Source: Mesopusillimonas faecipullorum (GTDB taxonomy: Bacteria; Pseudomonadota; Gammaproteobacteria; Burkholderiales; Burkholderiaceae_B). From it: a stretch of DNA of 64,000 nucleotides. The stretch spans positions 62,001-126,000 of the forward strand of contig NZ_JACDXW010000002.1 of NCBI RefSeq assembly GCF_020539505.1. The letters run 5' to 3'. Positions 9,198 through 19,158 of the stretch are shown in pieces (positions within the stretch are counted from its first letter, which is position 1; the number at the start of each line of letters is the position of its first letter). Under the pieces are notes generated by a model. That model ran no database searches. It worked only from the letters and a program-made list of their open reading frames with translations, and was not told the origin of the DNA. Both the position numbers and the translations under genes were made by a program.

Positions 9198-10736
9198 ATG
9201 ACAGACCCAGTACTCGTGGCTAAAAACGATCAGGTGCAGGTGAGCCTGCTACCCAGAATGGCCAATCGTCACGGCTGCATTACCGGCGCCACGGGCACGG
9301 GTAAAACGGTCTCTCTGCAAGTGTTGGCAGAAATGTTTTCGCGCATGGGCACGCCTGTTTTTCTGGCAGACGTAAAGGGCGACCTCAGCGGTATCTCGCA
9401 GCCGGTGAAGATGTCCCCCAAACTGCAAGAGCGGTTGGATAAGCTGGGTTTGCCGGCCCCTGTGCCGGGCGCATGTCCGGTGACGTTCTGGGATGTCTTT
9501 GGCGAACAAGGGCATCCTGTGCGGGCCACGATCTCCGACATGGGGCCTTTGCTGCTATCGCGCATGCTAGAGCTGAACGATACCCAAGAGGGTGTTCTGA
9601 ATTTGGTGTTTCGCCTGGCAGATGACGAAGGCATGTTGCTGCTTGATCTTAAGGATCTGCGCGCCATGCTGCAGTACGTCAGTGAGCGCTCCAAAGATTT
9701 GCGTGCCGCCTACGGAAACGTGTCGGCTTCGTCGGTGGGCGCCATTCAACGCAGCTTGTTGCGCCTGGAGTCTCAAGGCGCTGACAAGTTTTTCGGCGAG
9801 CCCATGCTTGATCTGTACGACTTGATGCGGGTAGACGGCAAGGGCCAAGGCGTTGTGAACATTCTGGCTGCAGACAAGCTGATGCAGTTTCCGCGGCTGT
9901 ACTCCGTGTTCTTATTGTGGCTGCTGGCCGAACTCTACGAAAACCTACCCGAAGTCGGAGACCTGGACCACCCGAAATTCGTGTTCTTCTTCGATGAGGC
10001 GCATTTGTTGTTTAACGAAGCGCCCAAGGCTTTGCTAGAGAAAATAGAGCAGGTAGTACGCTTGGTGCGATCCAAAGGGGTGGGGGTGTATTTCGTCACC
10101 CAGAACCCTCTCGATATTCCTGATTCCGTTTTGGGGCAGTTGGGGAATCGCATTCAGCATGCTTTGCGCGCGTTCACGCCGCGCGACCAGCGTGCGGTCA
10201 AAACGGCGGCTGACACCATGCGCCCCAATCCCGGTTTGGATATTGCCGCAGCGATTACCGAGCTCGGTGTGGGCGAGGCCCTGGTGTCTCTGTTGGATGA
10301 AAAAGGCAGCCCCGGTGTCACCGAGCGCGCCTGGATGGCTGCCCCCGGTAGTCGTATCGGCCCAGCCACAGCTGAGGAGCGACAGGCCTTAAGGGCTTCA
10401 TCGCTGGTGGCAGGTAAGTACGAACGCCTTATTGACCGCGAGTCAGCCTACGAGATCTTGCAAAAGAGGGCGGAACAGTCCGCCAATGCCGCAGCGGGCG
10501 GCGCCGCTACCGAGGCGCCAGGCAGCCGTCCTGCTCCGTCTACGGAAGGTGGGGCGTCCGCGCCTGCTTCTAAAGGCGTTGCCGATTCGGTGAGCGACTT
10601 TCTGTTTGGTTCAACGGGCCCGCGTGGCGGGCGCCGCGAAGGGGCGGTGCAATCGGTGGCAAAAAGCATGATGCGCCGCGCGGCCACCCAGATCATGCGT
10701 GGCGTCTTGGGGTCGCTGACGGGTGGTAAACGTTAA
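9198..10736 (+). CDS. yjgR: HerA-like helicase / DUF853 ATPase (YjgR family)
   Basis: This is a FtsK/HerA-superfamily ATPase of the DUF853 (YjgR) group with unproven cellular role. The P-loop [19 protein letters not shown] lies near residue 30, the Walker B region [13 protein letters not shown] near 260 and the arginine/sensor part [17 protein letters not shown] near 297. A low-complexity Ala/Gly/Pro linker (about 425-470) precedes a basic C-terminus. The frame is open from 9081, but the ATG at 9198 follows CCAGGAGACACT and gives the usual [10 protein letters not shown] opening, hence 512 residues. Confidence 0.92.
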   Translation: MTDPVLVAKNDQVQVSLLPRMANRHGCITGATGTGKTVSLQVLAEMFSRMGTPVFLADVKGDLSGISQPVKMSPKLQERLDKLGLPAPVPGACPVTFWDVFGEQGHPVRATISDMGPLLLSRMLELNDTQEGVLNLVFRLADDEGMLLLDLKDLRAMLQYVSERSKDLRAAYGNVSASSVGAIQRSLLRLESQGADKFFGEPMLDLYDLMRVDGKGQGVVNILAADKLMQFPRLYSVFLLWLLAELYENLPEVGDLDHPKFVFFFDEAHLLFNEAPKALLEKIEQVVRLVRSKGVGVYFVTQNPLDIPDSVLGQLGNRIQHALRAFTPRDQRAVKTAADTMRPNPGLDIAAAITELGVGEALVSLLDEKGSPGVTERAWMAAPGSRIGPATAEERQALRASSLVAGKYERLIDRESAYEILQKRAEQSANAAAGGAATEAPGSRPAPSTEGGASAPASKGVADSVSDFLFGSTGPRGGRREGAVQSVAKSMMRRAATQIMRGVLGSLTGGKR

Positions 10737-10741
10737 TAAAG

Positions 10742-10760
10742 GGTGGGGCAAGGCCCCACC
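10742..10760. terminator. Hairpin between convergent yjgR and fbp
   Basis: GGTGGGGC (10742-10749), loop AAG and GCCCCACC (10753-10760) form an 8-bp GC-rich stem in the 31-base gap between two converging genes. There is no strong T-run, so intrinsic termination is plausible but not certain. Confidence 0.55.
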
Positions 10761-10767
10761 ACGCCCT

Positions 10768-11757
10768 TTAGTCTTCTTGGTGATAGCGCTTGACGCGCTC
10801 GACCTCGTTGCGTGAACCCAGAATAACGCCTATACGCTGGTGCAATTCGTCGGGCTGGGCTTCCAGGATGCGGATATGGCCATCAATGGCTGCGCCGCCG
10901 GCTTGCTCGACCAGCATGCTCATGGGGTTGGCTTCGTACATCAGCCGCAGCTTGCCTTTTTTGCCCGAAGCGCGTGCGTCGCGGGGGTACATGAACAAGC
11001 CGCCACGCATCAAAATACGGTGTACATCCGCCACCATCGAGGCAATCCATCGCATATTGTAGTTTTTGCCCAGCGGGCCGGTATCCCCGGTGAGGCAATC
11101 TTCGATATAGCGGCGCACCGGGGCTTCCCAATGGCGCATATTCGACATGTTAATGGCGAACTCAGCCGTGTCGGCAGGGATGGTGATGTGGGGATGCGTC
11201 ATCACCCATTCTTGCGAGTCGGGGTCTAAGGTGAAACCCACCACGCCCTGGCCTAAGGTCAGTACCAGCATGGTTTGCGGCCCATACACGGCATAGCCGG
11301 CCGCTACCTGCTGGGTGCCGGCTTGAAGGAAATCGCTTTCTTGTGCGGGTTGGCTGCCGGGGGCGCGCAATATTGAAAAAATAGTGCCGATAGAAACGTT
11401 GACGTCTATATTGGATGACCCATCGAGTGGGTCGAACAGCAACAGGTAGGGGCCACGTTCGCAATCATCCGGAATGGGATACAAGGTATCCATTTCTTCG
11501 GACGCCATGGCAGCCAGGCAGCCGTTGCGCTCATTGCTTTCGATCAGCAGATTGTTGGAAAGCACGTCGAGCTTCTTTTGTACTTCACCCTGCACGTTCT
11601 CGCTTTCGAGGCTGCCCAGCACGCCGCCCAGCGCACCGCGTGCCACGGCTGCGCTGATACGCGTGCAGCTTTGGGCTACGGACAGCAGCAGTGTGCGCAG
11701 GGTGCCGTCAAGGTCTGCCAATGAGGCAAGGTGGTTTTCCAGGTTCAGACGGTTCAC
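10768..11757 (-). CDS. fbp: Fructose-1,6-bisphosphatase class 1
   Basis: This enzyme hydrolyses fructose 1,6-bisphosphate to fructose 6-phosphate in gluconeogenesis, using magnesium. The metal-binding motif [20 protein letters not shown] (about residues 106-125) is intact, as are the substrate-loop region [20 protein letters not shown] and the [20 protein letters not shown] block near the C-terminus. The 329-residue length fits class 1 enzymes. It lies 13 bases downstream of pepN on the same strand. Confidence 0.97.
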   Translation of the reverse strand: MNRLNLENHLASLADLDGTLRTLLLSVAQSCTRISAAVARGALGGVLGSLESENVQGEVQKKLDVLSNNLLIESNERNGCLAAMASEEMDTLYPIPDDCERGPYLLLFDPLDGSSNIDVNVSIGTIFSILRAPGSQPAQESDFLQAGTQQVAAGYAVYGPQTMLVLTLGQGVVGFTLDPDSQEWVMTHPHITIPADTAEFAINMSNMRHWEAPVRRYIEDCLTGDTGPLGKNYNMRWIASMVADVHRILMRGGLFMYPRDARASGKKGKLRLMYEANPMSMLVEQAGGAAIDGHIRILEAQPDELHQRIGVILGSRNEVERVKRYHQED

Positions 11758-11770
11758 GGTTTAGAGTTCC

Positions 11771-14464
11771 TTAAAGCTGCAAGGCCTTGTTGACGATTTC
11801 GGCCACATTTTTTGAAAGAGGGGCATGGTCGCGTATGCTTTCCAGCGCTTGGCGCACAGCGTCGCGCAAGTCGGGGGCATACTGCGCCCAGTTGTCGAAG
11901 GCGCGCGCCAAACGGGCGGCGATCTCGGGGTTGATGGCATCTAGGGTGACGACTTGTTCAGCCCAGAAAGCATAGCCTTGCGGGTTATGTACATTTAAAA
12001 GATTGTTCTGGCAGAACTGGAAGACGACCGCCCGTGCCCGATTGGGGGTGCGTAGGGTAAAGGCGGGATGCTGCATCAGGCGGCGAACATCCTGCACCTG
12101 AGTGGCGGGCGAGCTGGCTTGTAGCGCAAACCAGCGATCGACGATAAGCGGATCGCCCTGCCAGCTATCGTAGAAACCTGTCAGTGCCGCTTGCCCGGGA
12201 GACGGATCCTTCCATTGCATCAAAGCCGCCAAGCCAGCCATGCGGTCGGTCAGGTTGTCGGATTGCTCGTATTGCGTTTGAGCCAGCGTCAGCGCTTGGG
12301 GATGTTGAGCGGCAGCTAAATAAGACAAGGCCAAGTTTTTCAATGCTCGGCGGCCCGCCGAAACCGCGTCCGGGCTGTAGGCGCCGGCATCCGCGTGTTG
12401 GTGAGCGTGATAGATATGCAGCCACTCTTGCGCCAATTGTTCCCCCAGTTGCTGGCGTAGTTGCAGGCGCGCTTGCGCGACGGCGGCAGGATTCATGGGC
12501 AACATATCGGCCATGACGATTTTTTCGGGGGGCAGGCTGAGTACACGAGCCAGGTAGGCTGGCGTCAGGCTGGCGTCTGCAATCAAGGTTTGCCAAGTGT
12601 GCTTAAGCAAGGTGATGTCTGCCGCCGGTTGCGCAGCGTCGTGCTGGGCCGCCAGTAATAGCAGTTGTCGTGCCGCCAAAGCTTGGCCGGCCTCCCAGCG
12701 GGCAAAGGGATCGGTGTCGTGACTGGCCAGCAAGGCCAATTCGGCGTCGGCCTGTTCGTAGGCTATGCGTACAGGAGCGGAAAAACCACGCAGTAAAGAA
12801 AGTACCGGCGCCGTGGGCACGTGCTCGAAAACCCAGCTTTGCTCAGTCTGGGTCAGTTCCAGCATGACAGTGCCGGTTGTCGAGTCGGCACCAGGCACGG
12901 CCAGGGTTTGGCCCTGCTTATCTAGCATGCCGATGGCGACGGGAATGTGCAGGGCGGGTTTGTGCAAGCCTTGCTGTTGCCTTTCGATACCGACTGGCGG
13001 GTTGGATTGCGATAGCGTAATCGTGCAGCGCTGCTGAGCTGCATCGTAATTCAGGTGAACCTGAACTAAGGGCGTGCCGGCCTGTTCGTACCAATGCCTG
13101 AACACCTTGAGATTGCGTTCGGGCTGACGTGCTTGCCAAGCGCTTTCCATGGCGTTGACAAAGTCATCGCAGGTAACGGCTTGGCCGTCGTGACGACGAA
13201 AGTACTCCTGAATGCCCGCTTGGAAGGTTTCCTCACCCAGCAGCGTATGCATCATGCGTATGACTTCGGCGCCTTTTTCATAAATGGTGGCGGTATAAAA
13301 GTTGCCGATCTCTTGGTAGCTTTCTGGTCGTATGGGATGCGCCATGGGGCCGGCGTCCTCGGGGAACTGGGCCACCCGCAACATGGCTACGTCGTCAATG
13401 CGCTTAACGGCGCGGGCACTGGCGGCTTCGTGTGGGCCAAGGCCGTGTGCCATCATGTCAGCAGAGAATTCCTGGTCGCGGAATACCGTCAGACCTTCTT
13501 TGAGCGACAGTTGGAACCAATCGCGGCAGGTGACGCGATTGCCGGTCCAGTTATGAAAATACTCATGGCCGATAACGCTTTCTATGGCTTCGTAGCTGGC
13601 ATCGGTGGCGCTGTCAGGATCTGCCAATATGTAGGAAGAGTTAAAGACATTCAGCCCTTTGTTTTCCATGGCGCCCATATTGAAGTCGCGTGCCGCAACG
13701 ATCATGAAGCGATCCAGGTCCAGCTCTAGCCCAAACCGGGTTTCGTCCCAAGCGACCGAGCGTTTCAAGCATTCCAGGGCCCAGGCTGTTTTGGGGCGTG
13801 TGCCGGGGTCGCTGTAGATTTGCAGTAGGGCGCTGCGACCGCTTCGGGTTTGCACCGTGGTTTCGCGGCAGTCGAAGGTGCCCGCTACCAAGGCAAATAG
13901 GTAACTGGGTTTGGGGAAGGGGTCTTCCCAGACGGCCTCATGGCGGCCATCGGGTAAGTCACGGGTGCCAGCCAGATTGCCGTTGGAAAGCAAGACGGGG
14001 TAGCGAGACTTATCGGCGCGCAGCGTGACCGTATAGCGCGACATGACATCGGGGCGGTCGGGAAACCAGGTAATGCGACGAAAGCCTTCGGCTTCGCACT
14101 GCGTGAATAGGCTGTTACCCGAAACATACAGGCCCATTAAGGCAGTATTGGCCTGGGGGCCGCAAAAAGCGGTGATTTCTAGCGTAAAACGTGCGCTGTC
14201 AGGGTTTAGCGTAAGTGTTTCGGTCGTTAACTGGTAATCATTTGTGGTGAGCGCCTGGCCATTCAGCAGCAGGGATTCCAGCGTAAGCTGTTCACCATTC
14301 AGTACCAAAGGCAAGGCGGCATCGCCTACGCGTTCGAACTCCAGAATGGCGTGCACGCGAGTGCGCTCGGCATCTAGGTCGAAGAACAGCTGGGTGCGCG
14401 GCAACAAGTAAGGAAAGGCTTGATAATCGCGACGGTGAATAGTGGGGGCGAGGTCTGTGCGCAT
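11771..14464 (-). CDS. pepN: Aminopeptidase N, M1 family
   Basis: PepN is a broad-specificity cytosolic zinc aminopeptidase that finishes degradation of peptides. The exopeptidase motif NMGAMENKGLNVFNSSYIL and the zinc site HEYFHNWTGNRVTCRDWFQL with the downstream KEGLTVFRDQEFSAD glutamate are all present (about residues 260-320). C-terminal helical domains of the E. coli type follow (DUF3458 region). The frame begins at a TTG six codons further upstream (complement of 14480-14482), but the ATG at 14462-14464 is preferred; it gives 897 residues, normal for this subfamily. Confidence 0.96.
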   Translation of the reverse strand: MRTDLAPTIHRRDYQAFPYLLPRTQLFFDLDAERTRVHAILEFERVGDAALPLVLNGEQLTLESLLLNGQALTTNDYQLTTETLTLNPDSARFTLEITAFCGPQANTALMGLYVSGNSLFTQCEAEGFRRITWFPDRPDVMSRYTVTLRADKSRYPVLLSNGNLAGTRDLPDGRHEAVWEDPFPKPSYLFALVAGTFDCRETTVQTRSGRSALLQIYSDPGTRPKTAWALECLKRSVAWDETRFGLELDLDRFMIVAARDFNMGAMENKGLNVFNSSYILADPDSATDASYEAIESVIGHEYFHNWTGNRVTCRDWFQLSLKEGLTVFRDQEFSADMMAHGLGPHEAASARAVKRIDDVAMLRVAQFPEDAGPMAHPIRPESYQEIGNFYTATIYEKGAEVIRMMHTLLGEETFQAGIQEYFRRHDGQAVTCDDFVNAMESAWQARQPERNLKVFRHWYEQAGTPLVQVHLNYDAAQQRCTITLSQSNPPVGIERQQQGLHKPALHIPVAIGMLDKQGQTLAVPGADSTTGTVMLELTQTEQSWVFEHVPTAPVLSLLRGFSAPVRIAYEQADAELALLASHDTDPFARWEAGQALAARQLLLLAAQHDAAQPAADITLLKHTWQTLIADASLTPAYLARVLSLPPEKIVMADMLPMNPAAVAQARLQLRQQLGEQLAQEWLHIYHAHQHADAGAYSPDAVSAGRRALKNLALSYLAAAQHPQALTLAQTQYEQSDNLTDRMAGLAALMQWKDPSPGQAALTGFYDSWQGDPLIVDRWFALQASSPATQVQDVRRLMQHPAFTLRTPNRARAVVFQFCQNNLLNVHNPQGYAFWAEQVVTLDAINPEIAARLARAFDNWAQYAPDLRDAVRQALESIRDHAPLSKNVAEIVNKALQL

Positions 14465-14620
14465 GGAAATATGTTCCGGCAATAAGGGCTTGGCCTTGCG
14501 GCCACCTGGCTATTGTAGTGGTTACATTGATGAAATTTATTTGGCGCGCAGCGGTCTCAAAATAGTAAGCTGTATTCAGTATGTCGGTAGATGGCAGCAA
14601 TCCTCCAGGAGTCTCTAGGT

Positions 14621-15262
14621 ATGAAACAGGATATCGTCAAAAAATGGGCGGGCATCCTCAAGAAGTCCGCAGTGTTGGCATGCGCATGGGGGCTGGCAGG
14701 TTGCACCACCATGCTTTCGGCCAATGTCACGACGTTTCAGCAGTGGCCTGTGAACGTCGAGGGTCAGACCTACCGCATTGCCCCTCCGGAGACCGGGCAG
14801 GACAGCCTGGAATATCAAACTTATGCTGATATGATTCGTGCCGCCATTGGTCGTGTGGGGCTGGCCGAGGCGCAAGGTGACACGAAACCCCGGTTCTTGG
14901 TTTCTTTTGTTTACGAAAACCCGGTCCGTCAGGGTTGGACAGAGCAGTTGTACGACCCTTACTTTGACGGGCCGCTGCGGCCTTGGGGTGGTTTGGGCGT
15001 CTTTCGCGGTGGTTGGGGCTGGGGTGGCGGCTTTTATTCCGCGCCTGCCGTAGTGAATGTGCCGGTCGAAGTTCACGAAAACACCTTAACCGTCACCATA
15101 AAAGATTTGCCGTCCGACAAACAGGTGTTTCGCACCACTGCGCGTTCGTCAACTCGTAGCGACCGCTTGCCTGCGGTGATGCCTTATTTGGTGCGCGCGG
15201 TTTTCGACGGTTTTCCGGGTAATAACGGCCAAGTGAAGGATGTGGAATTCGAGTGGAAATAA
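14621..15262 (+). CDS. DUF4136-type outer-membrane lipoprotein
   Basis: A predicted lipoprotein of unknown role. The N-terminus (MKQDIVKKWAGILKKSAVLA) is basic then hydrophobic and ends in the lipobox LAGC (Cys at about residue 28). The body resembles DUF4136 proteins: an early FQQWPVNVEGQTYRI strand, an AIGRVGLAEAQGDTKPRFLV core, a Gly/Trp-rich loop (VFRGGWGWGGGFYSAP) and C-terminal FRTTARSSTRSDRLPAVMPY. The ATG at 14621 follows CCAGGAG with 8-base spacing and is preferred over a start at 14591. The family call is by eye. Confidence 0.75.
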   Translation: MKQDIVKKWAGILKKSAVLACAWGLAGCTTMLSANVTTFQQWPVNVEGQTYRIAPPETGQDSLEYQTYADMIRAAIGRVGLAEAQGDTKPRFLVSFVYENPVRQGWTEQLYDPYFDGPLRPWGGLGVFRGGWGWGGGFYSAPAVVNVPVEVHENTLTVTIKDLPSDKQVFRTTARSSTRSDRLPAVMPYLVRAVFDGFPGNNGQVKDVEFEWK

Positions 15263-15282
15263 ACCCCAAGGAGAACCTCGAC

Positions 15283-16107
15283 ATGCAGGGGGCTTTACAG
15301 ATTGCAGAGCGTTTGCGGGTGGCAGCCGTACAAATGGTGTCTACCCCTCGCCTGGAAGACAACCTGGAGCAGGCAGCGCAAGGCATCGCGCAAGCCGTTC
15401 AGGAGGACGCCCATTTGGTGGTGTTGCCCGAGTACTTCTGCCTGATGGGGCATGCGGATACCGATAAGCTGGCTTTACGTGAAGCGGTTGGCCAAGGGCC
15501 CATACAAGATTTTTTGCGTGCGCAGGCGCGCCAGCACGGTATATGGCTGGTGGGCGGTACGTTACCTCTTGATTCCGGCCAAGCCGACCGCATCTACAAC
15601 ACAAGCCTGGTTTATGGGCCCGATGGCAGCCAGTTGGCGCGTTACGACAAGATCCATTTGTTTGGTTTCAGCGGCGCCACCGAGGCTTACGATGAATCGC
15701 GCACGATACGGGCGGGGTCTGCGCCGCAAAGCTTCGATGCTCCCTGTGGACGCGTAGGCCTTTCCATTTGCTACGACCTGCGGTTTCCCGAGCTTTACCG
15801 GGCATTTGTGCCCGCTACCTTAATGGTGGTGCCTTCTGCTTTTACCTACACCACCGGGGCGGCACACTGGGAAGTCCTGCTGCGTGCTCGCGCTATCGAG
15901 AACCAATGCTATATCTTGGCTGCGGCTCAAGGCGGGCGCCACGAAAACGGTAGGCGCACCTGGGGGCATTCCATGTTGATAGATCCTTGGGGTGTCATTG
16001 TCGACTGTCTGCCTGAAGGCCCGGGCATCGTGGTCGGCGACATAGAGCGCGAACGTCTTGCCGAGGTGCGGGCTGCGTTGCCGGCGCTGCAGCATAGAGT
16101 GCTTTGA
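15283..16107 (+). CDS. Carbon-nitrogen hydrolase, nitrilase superfamily (Nit1/Nit2-like amidase)
   Basis: Nitrilase-superfamily enzyme that cleaves a carbon-nitrogen bond in small amides. Relatives of this length act as omega-amidase or deaminated-glutathione amidase. The catalytic triad is visible: Glu in VVLPEYFCLMGHAD, Lys in RYDKIHLFGF and Cys in VGLSICYDLRFPELYR. The start at 15283 follows AAGGAG (15270-15275) and gives 274 residues. It is 20 bases after the lipoprotein gene and upstream of tldD, possibly one transcription unit. The exact substrate cannot be read from sequence. Confidence 0.88.
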   Translation: MQGALQIAERLRVAAVQMVSTPRLEDNLEQAAQGIAQAVQEDAHLVVLPEYFCLMGHADTDKLALREAVGQGPIQDFLRAQARQHGIWLVGGTLPLDSGQADRIYNTSLVYGPDGSQLARYDKIHLFGFSGATEAYDESRTIRAGSAPQSFDAPCGRVGLSICYDLRFPELYRAFVPATLMVVPSAFTYTTGAAHWEVLLRARAIENQCYILAAAQGGRHENGRRTWGHSMLIDPWGVIVDCLPEGPGIVVGDIERERLAEVRAALPALQHRVL

Positions 16108-16131
16108 AACGCGCTAATATCTAGACATTGC

Positions 16132-16155
16132 CGCCTTCCTGCCTATAGGAAGGCG
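16132..16155. terminator. Hairpin between the amidase gene and tldD
   Basis: CGCCTTCCT (16132-16140), a 6-base loop and AGGAAGGCG (16147-16155) form a perfect 9-bp stem, 25 bases past the amidase stop and 26 before the tldD start. The T-run after it is short and interrupted (CTTTTGAGTTCTT), so termination may be partial. Confidence 0.45.
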
Positions 16156-16181
16156 AGCCTTCAGCTTTTGAGTTCTTATTC

Positions 16182-17636
16182 ATGAAAATTAGCGATCCTG
16201 CCGTCTCCTCCTTATCTACTGCCAAATCTCTTTTGCTCGATCCCTGGGGACTGACAGAAACCGATATTTCGCGTGCCCTGGGTGAAATCCTGACCCACAA
16301 GGTGGATTACGCCGATCTGTATTTCCAGTATTCACGCAGCGAAGGCTGGAGCCTGGAAGAGGGCATCGTCAAGACGGGAAGCTTCTCTATCAGTCAGGGG
16401 GTGGGCGCGCGCGCTGTCAGCGGCGAAAAGACCGCCTTCGCTTATTCTGATTCGCTCTCCAGCGATGCCTTGTTGTCTTCTGCCAAAGCCGTACGCACCA
16501 TTGCCCGTCAGGGCGAGGGTAGCCGTCAAGTCGCAGCGCCGGAGTCACAGGCGCGCGTGCTGTATCCCTCAGTCGACCCTTTGGGTACGCTTAGTGCGCC
16601 CGATAAAGTGGCGCTGTTGGGCAAAGTTGAAGCCATGGCTCGCGCTGCCGACCCCAGCATCATTCAGGTCATGGCGGGCTTGGGCGCCGAGTACGATGTA
16701 ATTCTAGTGGCGGGCAGCGATGGGCGTATGGTTGCCGATGTGCGCCCCTTGGTCAGACTTTCTCTTACCGTGATTGCAGAGCACGAAGGTAGGCGTGAAA
16801 TGGGCCATGCCGGTGGGGGAGGGCGTGCCGGGCTTGATTACTTTACCGACGAAGTGCTGCGCGGTTATGTGCGTCAGGCTGTGCATGAAGCCAAAACCAA
16901 TTTGCAAGCCCGCCCCGCGCCCGCTGGGCAAATGGCGGTGGTGCTGGGCTCTGGGTGGCCGGGTATCTTGCTGCACGAGGCCGTGGGTCATGGTCTAGAG
17001 GGCGATTTCAACCGCAAGGGTTCCAGTGTGTTTTCGGGGCGCATCGGCGAGCGGGTAGCAGCCAAGGGCGTCACCGTAGTCGACGATGGTACTTTGCCTG
17101 ATAGACGCGGTTCGCTCAATGTAGACGACGAGGGGAATGCGACTCAGCACAACGTGCTGATAGAAGACGGCATTCTTAAAGGGTATCTGCAAGACACCCT
17201 GAACGCCCGTCTGATGGGCGCAGCAGTGACAGGCAATGGTCGTCGTGAGTCTTATGCGCATCTGCCCATGCCACGCATGACCAACACTTATATGCTTGCA
17301 GGTAAAGAAGACCCGCAGGAAATCATCTCGTCGGTCAAGAAAGGGCTTTACGCTGCCAACTTCGGTGGCGGCCAAGTCGACATCACCAGCGGTAAATTCG
17401 TGTTTTCGGCTTCTGAAGCCTACATGATAGAAAACGGCAAAATTACCTATCCTGTCAAAGGTGCCACCCTTATAGGCAACGGCCCCGAAGCCATGAAGCG
17501 CGTAAAACTGATTGGCAACGATATGAAACTGGATTCCGGGGTAGGCACTTGTGGCAAAGAAGGTCAAAGTGTGCCTGTGGGTGTGGGCATGCCCACCATC
17601 CGCATCGATGGCCTGACCGTTGGCGGTACGGCCTAA
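16182..17636 (+). CDS. tldD: Metalloprotease TldD
   Basis: TldD pairs with TldE (PmbA) to form a heterodimeric zinc protease that, in E. coli, matures microcin B17 and degrades the CcdA antitoxin. The zinc motif [11 protein letters not shown] is present (about residue 265), and the protein ends with the typical [22 protein letters not shown] type C-terminus (here [15 protein letters not shown]). Its 484 residues match the family. No pmbA partner lies in this window. A strong terminator follows at 17685-17717. Confidence 0.95.
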   Translation: MKISDPAVSSLSTAKSLLLDPWGLTETDISRALGEILTHKVDYADLYFQYSRSEGWSLEEGIVKTGSFSISQGVGARAVSGEKTAFAYSDSLSSDALLSSAKAVRTIARQGEGSRQVAAPESQARVLYPSVDPLGTLSAPDKVALLGKVEAMARAADPSIIQVMAGLGAEYDVILVAGSDGRMVADVRPLVRLSLTVIAEHEGRREMGHAGGGGRAGLDYFTDEVLRGYVRQAVHEAKTNLQARPAPAGQMAVVLGSGWPGILLHEAVGHGLEGDFNRKGSSVFSGRIGERVAAKGVTVVDDGTLPDRRGSLNVDDEGNATQHNVLIEDGILKGYLQDTLNARLMGAAVTGNGRRESYAHLPMPRMTNTYMLAGKEDPQEIISSVKKGLYAANFGGGQVDITSGKFVFSASEAYMIENGKITYPVKGATLIGNGPEAMKRVKLIGNDMKLDSGVGTCGKEGQSVPVGVGMPTIRIDGLTVGGTA

Positions 17637-17684
17637 GCCGCTGACAGCCCCCTGATGGGGCCTGCGCATCTTCCTCTGATTAGC

Positions 17685-17717
17685 AAAACTTGCCCCGCCT
17701 GAGCGGGGCAAGTTTTT
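17685..17717 (+). terminator. Intrinsic terminator after tldD
   Basis: A perfect 14-bp stem, AAAACTTGCCCCGC (17685-17698) with GCGGGGCAAGTTTT (17703-17716), a 4-base CTGA loop and a T-run of five make a strong terminator. The A-rich 5' side would let it act on the opposite strand too. It insulates tldD from the ectoine module. Confidence 0.92.
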
Positions 17718-17752
17718 GTATGGCCGGTTGATACGCTTGCTCACGTTCACCC

Positions 17753-17820
17753 TTGCGTCATATCGTTCTACCCAATATAATTTCAACTCTAATCAATTTT
17801 ACGAGATGCGTTCGAGTTGA
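17753..17820 (+). promoter_or_regulatory. Sigma-70 promoter and inverted repeat upstream of ectR
   Basis: TTGCGT (17753-17758), 17 bases and a perfect TATAAT (17776-17781) make a strong promoter reading into ectR. Just downstream, TCAACTC (17783-17789) and GAGTTGA (17814-17820) are perfect inverted 7-mers 24 bases apart, spanning the expected transcription start and ending at the ectR start codon. This is a candidate autoregulatory site for the MarR-type EctR; the binding role is inferred. Confidence 0.65.
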
Positions 17821-17822
17821 GC

Positions 17823-18362
17823 ATGACTACTGATCGTGACCTCCAGGCTTATGACTTGCGTGTTTTGCGCGCCTTGCGCCGCATTACGCGTTCGATCGCG
17901 CTGCATTCCAGGCAGTTGGCCGCGTGCAGTAACATCACCGCGCCGCAGTTGGTATGTTTGCGAGCCATAGTCCAGAACGGTCCATTGACGGCAACAGCGC
18001 TTAGCCGCGAGGTTCATGTCAGTGCCAGTACCGTAGTGGGCATACTCGACCGCCTGGAAGACAAGGGCCTTATCAAGCGTGAGCGCGGCGTTGAAGATCG
18101 TCGCATTGTGTTTCTAACCGCCACCGAGTCAGGGGTGGATCTGGCTCGGGCGACGCCGTCGCCTTTGCAGAAAAAGCTGGCTGATGCACTTAACGCTTTG
18201 CCAGAGCTGGAGCAGGCGACGATTACCCTGTCTTTGGAGCGCATCGTCGATTTAATGGAGTCCGAAGGGGTCACCCCGGTCGAAGTTTCCAACGAGCAGG
18301 CGTCTACGCTGCTTGATGTGCCCGACGGCCAGGTGCCTCCCGAATCGGGTTTAGTGGTGTGA
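17823..18362 (+). CDS. ectR: MarR-family transcriptional regulator of ectoine synthesis (EctR-like)
   Basis: MarR-type winged-helix regulator located directly upstream of the ectoine genes, the position of EctR. The 179-residue product has an N-terminal dimer helix, then the winged helix: LVCLRAIVQNGPLTATALSR, VHVSASTVVGILDRLEDKGL and the wing IKRERGVEDRRIVFLT with the conserved DxR. The preferred ATG is 17823; an in-frame TTG at 17817 is possible. Its stop overlaps the GTG start of ectA, coupling regulator and biosynthesis. In Methylomicrobium EctR represses ect genes; repression here is inferred. Confidence 0.87.
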   Translation: MTTDRDLQAYDLRVLRALRRITRSIALHSRQLAACSNITAPQLVCLRAIVQNGPLTATALSREVHVSASTVVGILDRLEDKGLIKRERGVEDRRIVFLTATESGVDLARATPSPLQKKLADALNALPELEQATITLSLERIVDLMESEGVTPVEVSNEQASTLLDVPDGQVPPESGLVV

Positions 18363-18961
18363 AACAGATACCCTCAGAAATTTCTAGCATCTCACAGTCT
18401 TGGGCGACTTCGGCCCCTACAGTCTCCGAAGTCGCCACTCTCCCCCTCGAGCTACGGCCCCCGGCCATTGAGGATGGGCCAGCCATACATCAGTTGATTA
18501 GCCGCTGCCCCCCGCTCGATCTGAACTCCGCCTATGCCTATCTTTTGTGGTGCCAGCACTTTCAGGGCACTAGTGTTGTGGCTGTCGGCAGCCACGGCGT
18601 AGAAGGGTTTGTCTCGGCTTATGTTCCGCCCGAAAAAGACGACACCTTGTTTATCTGGCAGGTAGCGGTAGACGCCCGCCGGCGTGGCCAAGGGCTGGGT
18701 TTACGCATGTTGCTCTCCCTATTCGAACGCGACCCACTTAAAAAGTTGAAGTTTGTGGAAGCGACGGTCGGGCCGGGCAATAAAGCATCGCGTGCCATGT
18801 TTTCGGCATTGGCTAAACGCCTGGACGTAGCCCTTAACGAATCTCCATTATTCGCGGCCTCGCTGTTTGGCGAGGGCCATGAAGAAGAATGTTTGCTGCG
18901 ATTGGGGCCTCGCCCCTTTGTACCTAAGCGGGTACGACCGTTCTGCGACCTAGAACCTTAG
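18359..18961 (+). CDS. ectA: L-2,4-diaminobutyrate N-gamma-acetyltransferase EctA
   Basis: EctA acetylates L-2,4-diaminobutyrate with acetyl-CoA, the second step of ectoine synthesis. It is a GNAT-fold enzyme: LELRPPAIEDGPAIHQLISR, DLNSAYAYLLWCQHFQGTSV (typical EctA), FIWQVAVDARRRGQGLGLRM (acetyl-CoA loop) and KFVEATVGPGNKASRAMF. The GTG at 18359 overlaps the ectR stop (GTGA) and has no strong ribosome site; the first 20-25 residues look non-conserved. The product has 200 residues, slightly longer than usual. A 197-base structured gap separates it from ectB. Confidence 0.93.
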   Translation: MKQIPSEISSISQSWATSAPTVSEVATLPLELRPPAIEDGPAIHQLISRCPPLDLNSAYAYLLWCQHFQGTSVVAVGSHGVEGFVSAYVPPEKDDTLFIWQVAVDARRRGQGLGLRMLLSLFERDPLKKLKFVEATVGPGNKASRAMFSALAKRLDVALNESPLFAASLFGEGHEEECLLRLGPRPFVPKRVRPFCDLEP

Positions 18962-19158
18962 GCCGGCCTCGCAGCAGAACACTCGCCCGCTGAGGCGGTG
19001 AGTCAATGCGATTTCACAGATGCTCATGGATCGGGGCAAGGCTATTTACGCCTTGCGGTCGAGGGAGGGGCTCGTCTGTAGATCGTGCAAATGGATGGGA
19101 TGACGCAGTGCGTCCCAGGTCGGAACACACTGACCTAACCCTAAGAAAGGAGAAAAGC
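18962..19158 (+). promoter_or_regulatory. Structured leader between ectA and ectB
   Basis: This 197-base gap is unusually long inside an ectABC operon. It holds a perfect 7-bp hairpin (GCAAGGC 19036-19042 with GCCTTGC 19050-19056), a GACGC/GCGTC hairpin with a 3-base loop near 19101-19113, and AGGTC/GACCT arms near 19117-19136, then AAGGAG six bases before the ectB ATG. None has a T-run, so a 5' leader or processing region is more likely than a terminator. I see no clean promoter hexamers. Confidence 0.4.
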
